A stretch of 64,000 nucleotides of DNA, taken from assembly GCF_020880815.1 (NCBI RefSeq), contig NZ_JAJITD010000011.1, forward strand, positions 124,001-188,000. The letters run 5' to 3'. Each line of letters begins with the position of its first letter. Position 1 is the stretch's first letter. The notes beneath the pieces were generated by a model that saw nothing but the letters and a program-made list of their open reading frames with translations, had not been told where the DNA came from and did no database searches. This DNA comes from Paraburkholderia sejongensis (GTDB taxonomy: Bacteria > Pseudomonadota > Gammaproteobacteria > Burkholderiales > Burkholderiaceae). Shown here one piece after another: positions 52,805 through 62,452 of the stretch. Both the position numbers and the translations under genes were made by a program.

Positions 52805-52945
52805 ATGAAGTTCGCACTGCTTTTGTCGCACCTGCCCTATACCGCCGCGTCGCGCGTCCACTACGAATCGCTGCTGTCGCTCGCGCCGGCCCAGCCCGGT
52901 CGACTCGCCACGCTGTGGCGCCGTCTGCGCTCACGGTTCTTTTAG
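52805..52945 (+). CDS. Possible small protein or leader peptide (46 residues)
   Basis: ATG at 52805 follows GGAG with about 7 bases of spacing and gives MKFALLLSHLPYTAASRVHY followed by a basic tail ending RLRSRFF. The N-terminus is hydrophobic but short. It lies about 210 bases upstream of the ABC permease gene. No homologue is recognised; it may be a leader peptide or noise. Confidence 0.35.
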   Translation: MKFALLLSHLPYTAASRVHYESLLSLAPAQPGRLATLWRRLRSRFF

Positions 52946-53056
52946 CTCTATCAGGTTCCCGTCACGATCCGCGGCCGCAATCGAAAGATTGTGCTGCTGC
53001 TCCTTCGTGGCCGGCGCTTGCTGAACGAGTCCTCTCATCAACTGGTATTTCGTCAT
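52931..53056 (-). CDS. Possible small protein (41 residues), weak
   Basis: A reverse frame from 53056 encodes MTKYQLMRGLVQQAPATKEQ then QHNLSIAAADRDGNLIELKEP. The composition looks protein-like (balanced, less GC-driven) but the ribosome site is poor. It overlaps the end of the forward small frame. Unrecognised. Confidence 0.3.
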   Translation of the reverse strand: MTKYQLMRGLVQQAPATKEQQHNLSIAAADRDGNLIELKEP

Positions 53057-53158
53057 GGTCTTACTCAACAACTCCAAGCACAGCGGCGCACGCGCCGCTT
53101 GCCTGCATGAGCGCGCGCTTTCGTTGCACACCTGCCCCCACGGCCCCGGAGGTCATTG

Positions 53159-54910
53159 ATGGAGTCCGGCTTCAACCTGACCCGCACCGCCAACGCGTCC
53201 GCATGGCGGGTGTTGCCCAATCGCTGGGACTTCGTCGCGTTTCCGCTGATCATCTGTCTGATCGCGATGGCGTCGATCGGCTTTCATGAAACGCTCGCGC
53301 CGATGTCGACGCTGCAGACGCAGTCCATCTCGCTCGACCCGGCCAACCTGCCCGAGTACGCGATGCGCACCACGCTGCGCATGCTCGCGGCGATGGTCGC
53401 GTCGCTGATCTTCACGCTGGTGTACGGCACGCTCGCGGCCAAGAGCCGCCGCGCCGGTCTCGTGCTGGTGCCGATTCTCGACATCCTGCAGTCGGTGCCG
53501 GTGCTCGGCTACATCTCGTTTACGGTGACGTTCTTCCTCGCGCTGTTCCCGGGCCGCGTGCTCGGCGCCGAACTCGCGGCGATCTTCGCGATCTTCACGA
53601 GCCAGGCGTGGAACATGACGTTCAGCTTCTACCAGTCGCTGCGCACGGTGCCGCGCGATCTCGACGAAGTGTCGCGCGGTTTCCATCTGACGTCGTGGCA
53701 GCGCTTCTGGAAGCTCGAAGTGCCGTTCTCGATGCCGGGCCTGATCTGGAACATGATGATGTCGATGTCGGGCGGCTGGTTCTTCGTAGTTGCATCCGAA
53801 GCGATCACGGTCGGCAACCATACGTTCATGCTGCCGGGCATCGGCGCGTATCTGGCGCAGGCGATCTCCGAGCAGAACCTGCACGCGATCGGCTGGGTGA
53901 TTCTGGCGATGACCGTCGTGATCCTCGCATACGACCAGTTGCTGTTCCGTCCGCTGGTCGCGTGGGCCGACAAGTTCCGCATGGAGTTCACCAGCTCAGG
54001 CGACGCGCCCAACTCGTGGCTGCTCGACATGATGCGGCGCACCCGTCTGATCCATCAGTTGCTGACGCCCGCGGGGTTGCTGCTGGCGAGCGCCGCGCGC
54101 CTCCGGTTGCGCTCACCGTTCGGCAACGGCCAACGCAACGGGCACGCGGATAGCGCACCGTCGGGCCGGCTCGGCGACATCGTGTGGGGTGTGCTGGTGT
54201 TCGTGCTGACCGTCTACGTGATCTATCGCGTGGTCACGTACGTGCGCACCGGCGTCACGCTCGACGAGGTCGGCCACGTGTTCGTGCTCGGGCTCATCAC
54301 GCTGCTGCGGGTCGTCGTGCTGATCGCGATCTCGTCGTTGATCTGGGTACCGGTCGGCGTGCTGATCGGGCTGCGCCCGGCGCTCGCGCAAAAGATCCAG
54401 CCGCTCGCGCAGTTTCTCGCCGCGTTCCCGGCGAACCTGCTGTTCCCGGTGTTCGTGATTGCGATCGTGCGCTTTCACCTGAATCCCGACATCTGGCTGT
54501 CGCCGCTGATCGTGCTCGGCACCCAGTGGTACATCCTGTTCAACGTGATCGCGGGGGCGAGTTCGTATCCGAATGACTATCGCGAGGCGGCCGCCAACTT
54601 CCGCATTCGCGGCTGGCAGTGGTGGCGCCAGGCAATACTGCCGGGCGTGTTCCCGTACTACGTGACCGGCGCGATCACCGCGTCCGGCGGCGCGTGGAAC
54701 GCGAGCATCGTGTCCGAGTTCGTCCAGTGGGGCGACACCGACGTGGTCGCTCATGGTCTGGGCGCCTACATCGCCGAGACCACCGCCGCCGGCGACTTTC
54801 CGAAAATCATTCTCGGCGTCGCGGTGATGTCGCTGTTCGTCACGCTATTTAATCGCGCGCTGTGGCGCCCTCTGTATGCGTTCGCCGAATCCAGGCTGCG
54901 ACTCGACTAG
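53159..54910 (+). CDS. ABC transporter permease, two fused permease domains (NitT/TauT-like)
   Basis: The 583-residue protein is two BPD_transp_1 permease domains in tandem: the first (residues about 70-290) has the EAA loop SRGFHLTSWQRFWKLEVPFS, the second (about 370-570) REAAANFRIRGWQWWRQAIL. Each half has about six membrane helices. A strong GGAGG ribosome site (53148-53152) sits 6 bases before the ATG. The ATPase gene follows 10 bases later. No binding-protein gene is present, so the substrate is unknown; NitT/TauT relatives move nitrate, sulfonates or bicarbonate. Confidence 0.88.
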   Translation: MESGFNLTRTANASAWRVLPNRWDFVAFPLIICLIAMASIGFHETLAPMSTLQTQSISLDPANLPEYAMRTTLRMLAAMVASLIFTLVYGTLAAKSRRAGLVLVPILDILQSVPVLGYISFTVTFFLALFPGRVLGAELAAIFAIFTSQAWNMTFSFYQSLRTVPRDLDEVSRGFHLTSWQRFWKLEVPFSMPGLIWNMMMSMSGGWFFVVASEAITVGNHTFMLPGIGAYLAQAISEQNLHAIGWVILAMTVVILAYDQLLFRPLVAWADKFRMEFTSSGDAPNSWLLDMMRRTRLIHQLLTPAGLLLASAARLRLRSPFGNGQRNGHADSAPSGRLGDIVWGVLVFVLTVYVIYRVVTYVRTGVTLDEVGHVFVLGLITLLRVVVLIAISSLIWVPVGVLIGLRPALAQKIQPLAQFLAAFPANLLFPVFVIAIVRFHLNPDIWLSPLIVLGTQWYILFNVIAGASSYPNDYREAAANFRIRGWQWWRQAILPGVFPYYVTGAITASGGAWNASIVSEFVQWGDTDVVAHGLGAYIAETTAAGDFPKIILGVAVMSLFVTLFNRALWRPLYAFAESRLRLD

Positions 54911-54920
54911 GAGTAATTCG

Positions 54921-56258
54921 ATGCAAACCACGCTTCATCTCAATCTCGCCGAGCCGGCCCAGCCGCGGGCACGCGTCGGCACGCAGGTCCTGAACCTCGA
55001 ACATGTGTGCCGCGGTTTCGACAAGGCCCAGAGCGAACTGCTGGTGCTCGACGACGTCAACCTGACCCTGCACGAAGGCGAGATCGTCGGCTTGCTGGGC
55101 CGCTCGGGCTCGGGCAAGTCGACGTTGCTGCGGATCATCGCCGGGCTGATCCGGCCGACCGGCGGCACCGTCACTTATCGCGGCCAGCCGCTCGCCGGTC
55201 CCGCCGAGGGCGTCGCGATGGTGTTCCAGACTTTCGCGCTGTTTCCGTGGCTGACGGTGCTGCAAAACGTCGAAGCCGGTCTCGAAGCGATCGGCGTCGG
55301 CGTCGACGAACGACGCACGCGCGCGCTCGCGGCGATCGACCTGATCGGCCTCGACGGCTTCGAAAACGCCTATCCGCGCGAACTGTCGGGCGGCATGCGG
55401 CAGCGTGTCGGCTTCGCCCGCGCGCTGGTCGTCGATCCGACCATCCTGCTGATGGACGAGCCGTTCTCCGCGCTCGACGTGCTGACCGCCGAGACCTTGC
55501 GCACCGATCTGCTCGATCTGTGGAACCAGGAGCGGATGCCGATCAAGTCGGTGCTGATCGTCACGCACAACATCGAGGAAGCGGTATTCATGTGCGACCG
55601 AATCCTCGTGCTGTCGTCGAATCCGGGCCGGGTGGTGGCGGAAATCAAGGTGCCGTTCCGGCATCCGCGCAACCGCCTGGAGCCGGCGTTCCGCGCGCTG
55701 GTCGACGACATCTACGCGAAGATGACCGCGCGCCCGAGCGGCGCGGCGGCCAGGCGCGAACTCGAACCGGGCAGCCGGCTGCCGAACGTGTCGACCAACC
55801 TGATGGCCGGGCTGATCGAAACGCTGGCGGCCGCGCCTTACCACGGCCGCGCCGATATGCCGGAGATCGCGCGCACGCTTCGGCTCGAAGTGGACGATCT
55901 GTTTCCGGTCGCGGAAATGCTGCAGTACCTCGGCTTTGCCGAAATCAGCGAGGGCGACGTGATCCTGACTCAGCCCGCGCGCCGCTTCGCCGAGGCCAGC
56001 ACCCAGGAGCGCAAGCTGATGTTCGCCGACCATCTGCTGCAGAACGTGCCGCTCGCCGCGCGCATCCGCAAGGTGCTCAACGAGCGCCCCGGGCATCGCG
56101 CGCCGCGGGTGCGCTTCGAGCAGGAACTGGCGGATCTGCTGGCGGACAGCGCCGCGCAGGAAACCATCGATGCGGTGATCGACTGGGGCCGTTACGCGGA
56201 AATCTTTTCGTACAACGACAAAACCGAGACCTTCAGTCTCGCGGACGTCGAGAACTAG
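54921..56258 (+). CDS. ABC transporter ATPase with AAA-associated C-terminal domain
   Basis: The 445-residue protein has Walker A GRSGSGKST (residues 60-68), Q-loop TFALFPWLTVLQNVEAGLEA, signature LSGGMRQRVGFARALVVDPT and Walker B ILLMDEPFSALD, all typical of NitT/TauT-type ATPases. After about residue 290 comes an extra domain (LIETLAAAPYHGRADMPEIA; VDDLFPVAEMLQYLGFAEIS) of the AAA-associated/winged-helix kind, probably regulatory. It is paired with the fused permease; the stop overlaps the convergent aldo/keto reductase by four bases. Confidence 0.9.
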   Translation: MQTTLHLNLAEPAQPRARVGTQVLNLEHVCRGFDKAQSELLVLDDVNLTLHEGEIVGLLGRSGSGKSTLLRIIAGLIRPTGGTVTYRGQPLAGPAEGVAMVFQTFALFPWLTVLQNVEAGLEAIGVGVDERRTRALAAIDLIGLDGFENAYPRELSGGMRQRVGFARALVVDPTILLMDEPFSALDVLTAETLRTDLLDLWNQERMPIKSVLIVTHNIEEAVFMCDRILVLSSNPGRVVAEIKVPFRHPRNRLEPAFRALVDDIYAKMTARPSGAAARRELEPGSRLPNVSTNLMAGLIETLAAAPYHGRADMPEIARTLRLEVDDLFPVAEMLQYLGFAEISEGDVILTQPARRFAEASTQERKLMFADHLLQNVPLAARIRKVLNERPGHRAPRVRFEQELADLLADSAAQETIDAVIDWGRYAEIFSYNDKTETFSLADVEN

Positions 56259-57313
56259 CCCTGCAACGAGCCGTGCCGTGCGTCCGCAAGCTGCTGGCGC
56301 CGCTGCTCGCCCTGCCGCTCCAGCATCCACCCCGGATACTCGGGCGGCAGCTTGCTGACCTCGGCGAGCTTCGCCAGTTCGGCATCGCTCAGCGAGACCT
56401 CGGTCGCGGCGATATTGTCGTCGAGCTGCTCGACCTTCTTCGCGCCGACGATCACCGAACTGACGACCCGCTGATGCAGCAGCCACGCCAACGCGATCTG
56501 CGCGACCGACACCTTCTTCGCGTCGGCGATCTCGCGCATCGCGTCGATACAGTCGTACGCGCGCTCGCGCTCGACCGGCGGAAAATCGAAGCTGGTGCGC
56601 CGCGCGCCCGCCTCGGCCTGCTGCTCGCGCCCGTACTTGCCGCTCAGCAGACCGCCCGCGAGCGGACTCCACACCATCAGCCCGAGCCCTTCGCTTTGCA
56701 GCATCGGCACCAGTTCGCGTTCGAGATCGCGGCCGGCCAGCGTGTAATACGCCTGCAGCGTTTCGAAGCGCGCGGTGCCCAGACGCTCTGCGATCCCGAG
56801 CGCCTTGACGATCTGCCACGCGGCCCAGTTCGACACGCCGACGTAGCGCACGTGGCCGTGCTGCACGAGCGTATCGAGCGCGCGCACGGTTTCCTCGATC
56901 GGCGTGGCCGGATCGAAGCCGTGGATCTGGTACAGATCGACGTGATCGAGTTGCAGGCGCTTCAGACTCGCCTTGATGCCGTCGAGGATGTGGTAGCGCG
57001 ACGCGCCCCGCGCATTCGCGAACTCGCCGGTCTGGCCGAACACCTTGGTCGCGACCACGACCTTGTCGCGCGGCACCTTGAGGTTTTTCAGCGCCTGGCC
57101 GGTGATCTGCTCGGACAGGCCGCCCGCATAGACGTCGGCGGTATCGATGAAGTTGATGCCCGCGTCGAGCGCCCGGCCGACCAGCCGCTCGGCGTCGTTC
57201 TGCTGCAGATCGCCGATCTGCCGCCAGATGCCTTCGCCGCCGCCGAAGGTCATCGTGCCCAAACACAATTCCGAAACAAACACACCGGTACGGCCCAACT
57301 GGTTGTATCGCAT
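56255..57313 (-). CDS. Aldo/keto reductase (YajO/YghZ-like)
   Basis: The 352-residue protein has the AKR signature: MRYNQLGRTGVFVSELCLGT, active-site Asp/Tyr/Lys/His (NFIDTADVYAGGLSE; KVVVATKVFG; DLYQIHGFDP) and the NADPH-site SPLAGGLLSGKYGRE and SVIVGAKKVEQLDDNIAATE. It reduces aldehydes or ketones with NADPH; the substrate is unknown. Start at 57313 matches family N-termini. It is convergent with the ABC ATPase gene. Confidence 0.93.
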   Translation of the reverse strand: MRYNQLGRTGVFVSELCLGTMTFGGGEGIWRQIGDLQQNDAERLVGRALDAGINFIDTADVYAGGLSEQITGQALKNLKVPRDKVVVATKVFGQTGEFANARGASRYHILDGIKASLKRLQLDHVDLYQIHGFDPATPIEETVRALDTLVQHGHVRYVGVSNWAAWQIVKALGIAERLGTARFETLQAYYTLAGRDLERELVPMLQSEGLGLMVWSPLAGGLLSGKYGREQQAEAGARRTSFDFPPVERERAYDCIDAMREIADAKKVSVAQIALAWLLHQRVVSSVIVGAKKVEQLDDNIAATEVSLSDAELAKLAEVSKLPPEYPGWMLERQGEQRRQQLADARHGSLQG

Positions 57314-57640
57314 CGTCGACGCTCCATCGTGGGGGAAGTCAGTGAAGGAATCGCCAAGCGTACTGCAATCGACGAAGTCCGGCAGGGCGCCGCTTGCACG
57401 CGTGGGCGCGAACGGCCCGACGCATGGCAAAAATTGCCGCGCGTACCGAGCCCTTTTTCAGCAGCTCCGTAAAAACGGCGAATTCCCGCAGGAATGCCAG
57501 GCAAAACGCGACGCGCGAAGGTGGCAAAAACCTGCGAGACTGAGCCACTAGCGCGTGTCGCCCGGAACGGACCGGTTAAATCCATTCCGACCAGTCACGC
57601 GTCACTGGATAAGACCGGCGACGCCCCCATCTAGACGAGC
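57314..57640. other. Intergenic region before the Lhr-type helicase gene
   Basis: About 327 bases between the aldo/keto reductase (reverse) and the Lhr gene (forward). I see no gene or recognisable operator. It likely holds both promoters. Confidence 0.45.
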
Positions 57641-60600
57641 ATGACTTCGGCCAAGAAGACCTCCGCCGCCCTCGACGCGGCGCCCCGCCCGCGCAAAGCG
57701 CGCTCGAGCACGCGCGCGGTGCGCGCCGCGCGTGCCGCCGATCCGGCGCAACCGCTGCAATCGCCTCAACGGCTCCAACCGCCGCAACCGCACGCGCTCG
57801 ACGGCTTTCATCCCGCGGTCGCCGGCTGGTTTATGAAAACCTTCGCGGCCCCGACCGACGCACAAACCGCCGCCTGGCCCGAAATCCGCCGCGGCCGCTC
57901 GACGCTGGTCGCCGCGCCGACCGGCTCCGGCAAAACGCTGACCGCGTTCCTGTCCGCGCTGAACGATCTCGTCTCGCAGGGTTTGGCGAACGGCGGCACG
58001 CTGCCGGACGAAACGCTGGTCGTCTACGTATCGCCGCTCAAGGCACTGTCCAACGACATCCGCCTGAACCTGCAAATCCCGCTGCAAGGCATCGCCGCCG
58101 AACTGGACGCGCTCGGCCTGCCGGCGCTCGACATCCGCACCGCGGTCCGCACGGGCGACACCACCCAGCAGGAACGCAACGCGCTGAAAAAGCGCGCACC
58201 GCACATCCTCGTGACGACGCCCGAATCGCTGTACGTGCTGCTCGGCTCGGACTCGGGCCGGCGCATGCTGGCGACGGTGCGCACGGTGATCGTCGATGAA
58301 ATCCATGCGCTCGCGGGCAGCAAGCGCGGCAGTCATCTGTCGTTGTCGCTGGAGCGGCTCGATGCGCTGTGCGGCCGGCCGCTGCCGCGCATCGGTCTGT
58401 CGGCGACGCAAAAGCCGGTCAGCGCGGTCGCGCGCTTTCTGGTCGGCGGCGGCAGCATCGATAGCGGCGAGCCGGCCGACTGCGCGGTGATCGACGTCGG
58501 CCACGTCCGCGCGCGCGACCTCGCGCTCGAAATCCCGCCGGTGCCGCTCGAAGCGGTGATGGCCAACGAAGTGTGGGAGCGCGTGTACGACCGCCTCGCC
58601 GAGCTGGTCGCGCAGCATCGCACCACGCTGATTTTCGTCAACACGCGGCGGATGGCCGAGCGCGCCGCGCGCCATCTGACCGAGCGGCTCGGCAAGGAAG
58701 CGGTCGCCGCGCATCATGGCAGCCTCGCGAAAGAACATCGCTTCGACGCGGAACAGCGGCTGAAGCGCGGCGAGTTGCGGGTGCTGATTGCGACCGCGTC
58801 GCTGGAACTGGGCATCGATATCGGCGACGTCGATCTGGTCTGCCAGATGGGTTCGCCGCGCGCGATCGCGCCGTTTTTGCAGCGTGTCGGCCGCTCCGGG
58901 CACCAGGTCGGCGCGCTGCCGAAGGGACGGCTGTTTCCGGCCTCGCGCGACGATCTGCTCGAATGCGCGGCGCTGCTCGATTGCGTGCGGCGGGGCGAGC
59001 TCGACGCGCTGCGCATCCCGCGCGCGCCGCTCGACGTGCTCGCGCAGCAGATCGTCGCCGAGGTATCGAGCGCCGAATGGAGCGAGGACGCGTTGTTCGC
59101 GATGCTGCGGCGCGCCGCGCCGTATGCGCAATTGACGCGCGAGCAGTACGACGCGGTGCTGCGGATGCTCGCCGACGGCTACACCAGCCGCCAGGGTCCG
59201 CGCGCCGCGTACGTGCATCGCGACGCGGTCAGCGGCACGCTGCGCGGCCGACGCGGCGGCAAGCTGGTGGCCGTGACCTCGGGCGGCACGATTCCCGAGA
59301 ACGCCGATTACGCGGTCGTGCTGGAACCGCAGGCGCTCAATATCGGCACCGTCAACGAGGATTTCGCGGTCGAGAGTCTGGCCGGCGATGTGTTCCAGCT
59401 CGGCAATGCGTCGTACCGGATTCTGCGGATCGAGAGCGGCCGCGTGCGGGTCGAGGATGCGCAGGGACAGCCGCCGAATATTCCGTTCTGGCTCGGCGAG
59501 GCGCCGGGGCGCAGCGACGAGTTGTCGTTCGCGGTCGCGCGGCTGCGCGAACAGGTCGACACAGTGCTGGCGCATCCGGAAGCCGGGCCCGCCACGCCGG
59601 CGGCACAAGCGGCCGCGCGCGTCGAACACGCAATCGCATGGCTCGTCGAACACCTCGCGCTCGACGAAGCCGCCGCGCGCCAGATCGTCGAATATCTCGC
59701 GCGCGCCCGCGCGGCGCTCGGCGTGCTGCCGACGCAGAAAACGCTGGTGATGGAGCGCTTCTTCGACGAATCCGGCGGCACCCAGCTGGTGATTCACTCG
59801 CCGTTCGGCAGCCGCGTGAACCGCGCATGGGGGCTCGCGCTGCGCAAGCGCTTCTGCCGCAGCTTCAACTTCGAACTGCAGGCCGCCGCCACCGAGGACG
59901 CGATCGTGCTGTCGCTGACCGGCAGCCATTCGTTCGTGCTCAACGACGTATGGCGCTATCTGCACTCGAACAGCGCCGAGCATCTGCTGATCCAGGCGCT
60001 GCTCGACGCGCCGCTGTTCGGCGTGCGCTGGCGCTGGAACGCGACCACTTCGCTCGGCCTGCCGCGTTATACCGGCGGGCGCAAGACCGCGCCGCAACTG
60101 CAACGGATGCGCAGCGAAGATCTGCTCGCGCATGTGTTTCCGGAACAGGCCGCGTGCCTGGAGAACGTGGTCGGCGAACGCGAGGTTCCGCATCATCCGT
60201 TAGTTGAGCAAACCGTCGACGACTGCCTGCACGACGCGATGGACAGCGAACGCTGGCTCGCGCTGCTGCGCCGGATCGAACAGGGCGACGTGCGGCTCGT
60301 CGCGCGCGATCTGCCGGCGCCATCGCCGCTGGCCGCCGAAATCCTCAATGCGAAGCCGTACGCGTATCTCGACGACGCGCCGATCGAGGAGCGCCGCACC
60401 CAGGCGGTGCTGAACCGTCGCTGGACCGATCCGGCGAGCGCCGACGATCTCGGCGCGCTCGACGCCGCCGCGATCGACAGCGTGCGCGACGAAGCATGGC
60501 CGCAGGCGCGCAACGCCGACGAGATGCACGAAGCACTGACCGGCCTCGCGTGCATCAGCGACGCCGAGGCGCGTGCGCACGAGGACTGGCCGGCGCTGCT

Positions 60601-62197
60601 GGCGGCGCTCGCGCAACGTGGACGCGCGACGCGGCTGACGCTGGGGCGCGACGGCGATGGCGACGGCGATGCGGCCACCGCCCTGTGGCTCCCCGCCGAG
60701 CGCCTGACCTGCTTCGAAGCGCTCTACCCCGCGCTTCCACGCACCCGCTACACCCCGCGCCTGACCGCCCCGAAGGGCTACACCGACAGCTGGGGCGCCG
60801 AGGATGCCCTCGTCGACATCCTGCGCGCGCGCCTGACCGGCTTCGGGCCGCTGCCGGTCGATGCGATCGCGCGTCCGCTCGGGCTGCCCGCCGGCGACGT
60901 CGAACGCGCGCTGCTCCGGCTCGAAACCGAAGGCTATCTGATGCGCGGCCGCTTCACGCCGCACGCCGACACCGAGCAATGGTGCGAGCGCCACCTGCTT
61001 GCCCGCATCCACCGCTACACGGTCAAGCGGCTGCGGCGCGAGATCGAGCCGGTCGAACGACACGATTTCATGCGCTTCCTGTTCGAGTGGCAGCATCTGA
61101 CGCCGTCGACCCGCGCCGAAGGCCGCGATGCGCTGGCCGCCGCGCTGGACCAGCTCGAAGGCTTCCAGGCGGCGGCCGGCGCGTGGGAGGAAGACATCCT
61201 GCCGGCGCGCGTGCGTGCGTATGCAAATAGTTCGCTCGACGAACTATGTCGCGCCGGCAAGATCGTCTGGACCCGTCTGAGCGAGCGCAGCCGCGGCGCC
61301 GCCGGCCCGATCCGCAGCACCCCGATCGTGCTGCTGCCGCGCTCGCAGGTCCGCGCGTGGCGCGCGCTGCTCGATCCGGCGCGCGAGATCGAGTTGTCGG
61401 CGCTCGCGCAAAGCGTGTACGACACGCTCGCGCAACACGGCGCGATGTTCTTCGACGAACTGCTCGCCGAGGTCCGCGTGTTGCGAATGGAACTCGAAAA
61501 CGCGCTCGGCGAGCTGGTCGCCGCCGGGCTCGCGAACTCCGACAGTTTCGCCGGCCTGCGCGCGCTGCTCAAGCCGGTCGCCAAACGCAACGCGTTCGGC
61601 GGCGGCAACCGGCGCGCGCGCTCGAGCGCGCTGATCGGCGGGATGGACGACGCCGGCCGCTGGGCGCTCGTGAGCCGCCCCGCCGCGAACGCCGCGAGCG
61701 CGGCGGCAAACCTGCCCGCGCGCCACCAGCTGCCGCCGGAAGTACTCGAACACGTCGCAATGACGTTGCTGCGCCGCTACGGCGTGGTGTTCTGGCGCGT
61801 ACTCGAACGCGAGGCGCAATGGCTGCCGCCGTGGCGCGATCTGCTGCGCGTGCTGCAACGGCTCGAAGCACGCGGCGTGATTCGCGGCGGGCGCTTCATC
61901 AATGGTCTGGCCGGCGAGCAGTTCGCGCTGCCCGAGGCGATTCCGTTACTGCGCGAGGTGCGCCGGCACCCGCACGACGGCGCGTTGATCTGCGTCGCCG
62001 GCACCGATCCGCTGAACCTCGCCGGCACGCTGCTGACCGGCGACAAAGTGCCGGCCGTCGCGGGCAATCGCGTGCTGTACCGCGACGGCGTGGTCGCGGC
62101 GACGCTGGTCGCCGGCAAATTCAGCTTCGACGCGGCGCTCGACGCCGCTCCGGCCGAACGGGAAAAGGCCCGCGCATTGCTGGCGCGCCGCTTCTAG
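57641..62197 (+). CDS. lhr: Lhr-type large DEAD/H-box helicase
   Basis: Lhr is a 3'-5' ATP-dependent DNA:RNA helicase involved in replication-associated repair. The 1518-residue protein has a basic disordered N-terminus, RecA-like domain 1 (Walker A VAAPTGSGKTLTAFLSALND; VIVDEIHALAGSKRGSHLSL) and domain 2 (RRMAERAARHLTERLGKEAV; MGSPRAIAPFLQRVGRSGHQ), the winged-helix and Lhr-core domains, and the long Lhr C-terminal domain (PLPVDAIARPLGLPAGDVER and on). The length matches full-length Lhr. A ribosome site was not obvious. It ends 255 bases before the PdeR-like gene. Confidence 0.93.
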   Translation: MTSAKKTSAALDAAPRPRKARSSTRAVRAARAADPAQPLQSPQRLQPPQPHALDGFHPAVAGWFMKTFAAPTDAQTAAWPEIRRGRSTLVAAPTGSGKTLTAFLSALNDLVSQGLANGGTLPDETLVVYVSPLKALSNDIRLNLQIPLQGIAAELDALGLPALDIRTAVRTGDTTQQERNALKKRAPHILVTTPESLYVLLGSDSGRRMLATVRTVIVDEIHALAGSKRGSHLSLSLERLDALCGRPLPRIGLSATQKPVSAVARFLVGGGSIDSGEPADCAVIDVGHVRARDLALEIPPVPLEAVMANEVWERVYDRLAELVAQHRTTLIFVNTRRMAERAARHLTERLGKEAVAAHHGSLAKEHRFDAEQRLKRGELRVLIATASLELGIDIGDVDLVCQMGSPRAIAPFLQRVGRSGHQVGALPKGRLFPASRDDLLECAALLDCVRRGELDALRIPRAPLDVLAQQIVAEVSSAEWSEDALFAMLRRAAPYAQLTREQYDAVLRMLADGYTSRQGPRAAYVHRDAVSGTLRGRRGGKLVAVTSGGTIPENADYAVVLEPQALNIGTVNEDFAVESLAGDVFQLGNASYRILRIESGRVRVEDAQGQPPNIPFWLGEAPGRSDELSFAVARLREQVDTVLAHPEAGPATPAAQAAARVEHAIAWLVEHLALDEAAARQIVEYLARARAALGVLPTQKTLVMERFFDESGGTQLVIHSPFGSRVNRAWGLALRKRFCRSFNFELQAAATEDAIVLSLTGSHSFVLNDVWRYLHSNSAEHLLIQALLDAPLFGVRWRWNATTSLGLPRYTGGRKTAPQLQRMRSEDLLAHVFPEQAACLENVVGEREVPHHPLVEQTVDDCLHDAMDSERWLALLRRIEQGDVRLVARDLPAPSPLAAEILNAKPYAYLDDAPIEERRTQAVLNRRWTDPASADDLGALDAAAIDSVRDEAWPQARNADEMHEALTGLACISDAEARAHEDWPALLAALAQRGRATRLTLGRDGDGDGDAATALWLPAERLTCFEALYPALPRTRYTPRLTAPKGYTDSWGAEDALVDILRARLTGFGPLPVDAIARPLGLPAGDVERALLRLETEGYLMRGRFTPHADTEQWCERHLLARIHRYTVKRLRREIEPVERHDFMRFLFEWQHLTPSTRAEGRDALAAALDQLEGFQAAAGAWEEDILPARVRAYANSSLDELCRAGKIVWTRLSERSRGAAGPIRSTPIVLLPRSQVRAWRALLDPAREIELSALAQSVYDTLAQHGAMFFDELLAEVRVLRMELENALGELVAAGLANSDSFAGLRALLKPVAKRNAFGGGNRRARSSALIGGMDDAGRWALVSRPAANAASAAANLPARHQLPPEVLEHVAMTLLRRYGVVFWRVLEREAQWLPPWRDLLRVLQRLEARGVIRGGRFINGLAGEQFALPEAIPLLREVRRHPHDGALICVAGTDPLNLAGTLLTGDKVPAVAGNRVLYRDGVVAATLVAGKFSFDAALDAAPAEREKARALLARRF

Positions 62198-62452
62198 GCG
62201 CGCGGCGCCAGCGCCGCCGACGCCGGCGGTTGCGGCCAGCCGGCACGCGGCGCCCCGCTGTCACGGTAGCGGCCGATGCCGCAGCGGGTATACCCTTCAG
62301 AACCCGGCGCCGCCGGCCGTTAAACCCCATTAATGTTTCTTCGCCGAACTGTGCCGCTTCGATACAATGAGGCAAATCCAATTTAGTATGAGGAAGACTG
62401 TCTGCCGCCGCCCGCCACGAAACGGATTGCCGGCACACTGCCCGGGGACTTC

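Larger units (their letters stand above)
51897..53158. other. 1.26 kb sparse region between the porin and the ABC transporter
   Basis: No large gene is visible. Two short open frames with plausible starts lie at 52805-52945 (forward) and 53056-52931 (reverse). The patch 52150-52340 is less GC-rich. I looked for riboswitch, tRNA and promoter motifs and saw none I trust. Confidence 0.5.

Noticed and set aside
57602..60196. 864-residue reverse open frame opposite the Lhr gene
   Set aside because: Composition is typical of an antisense shadow and it lacks any motif.
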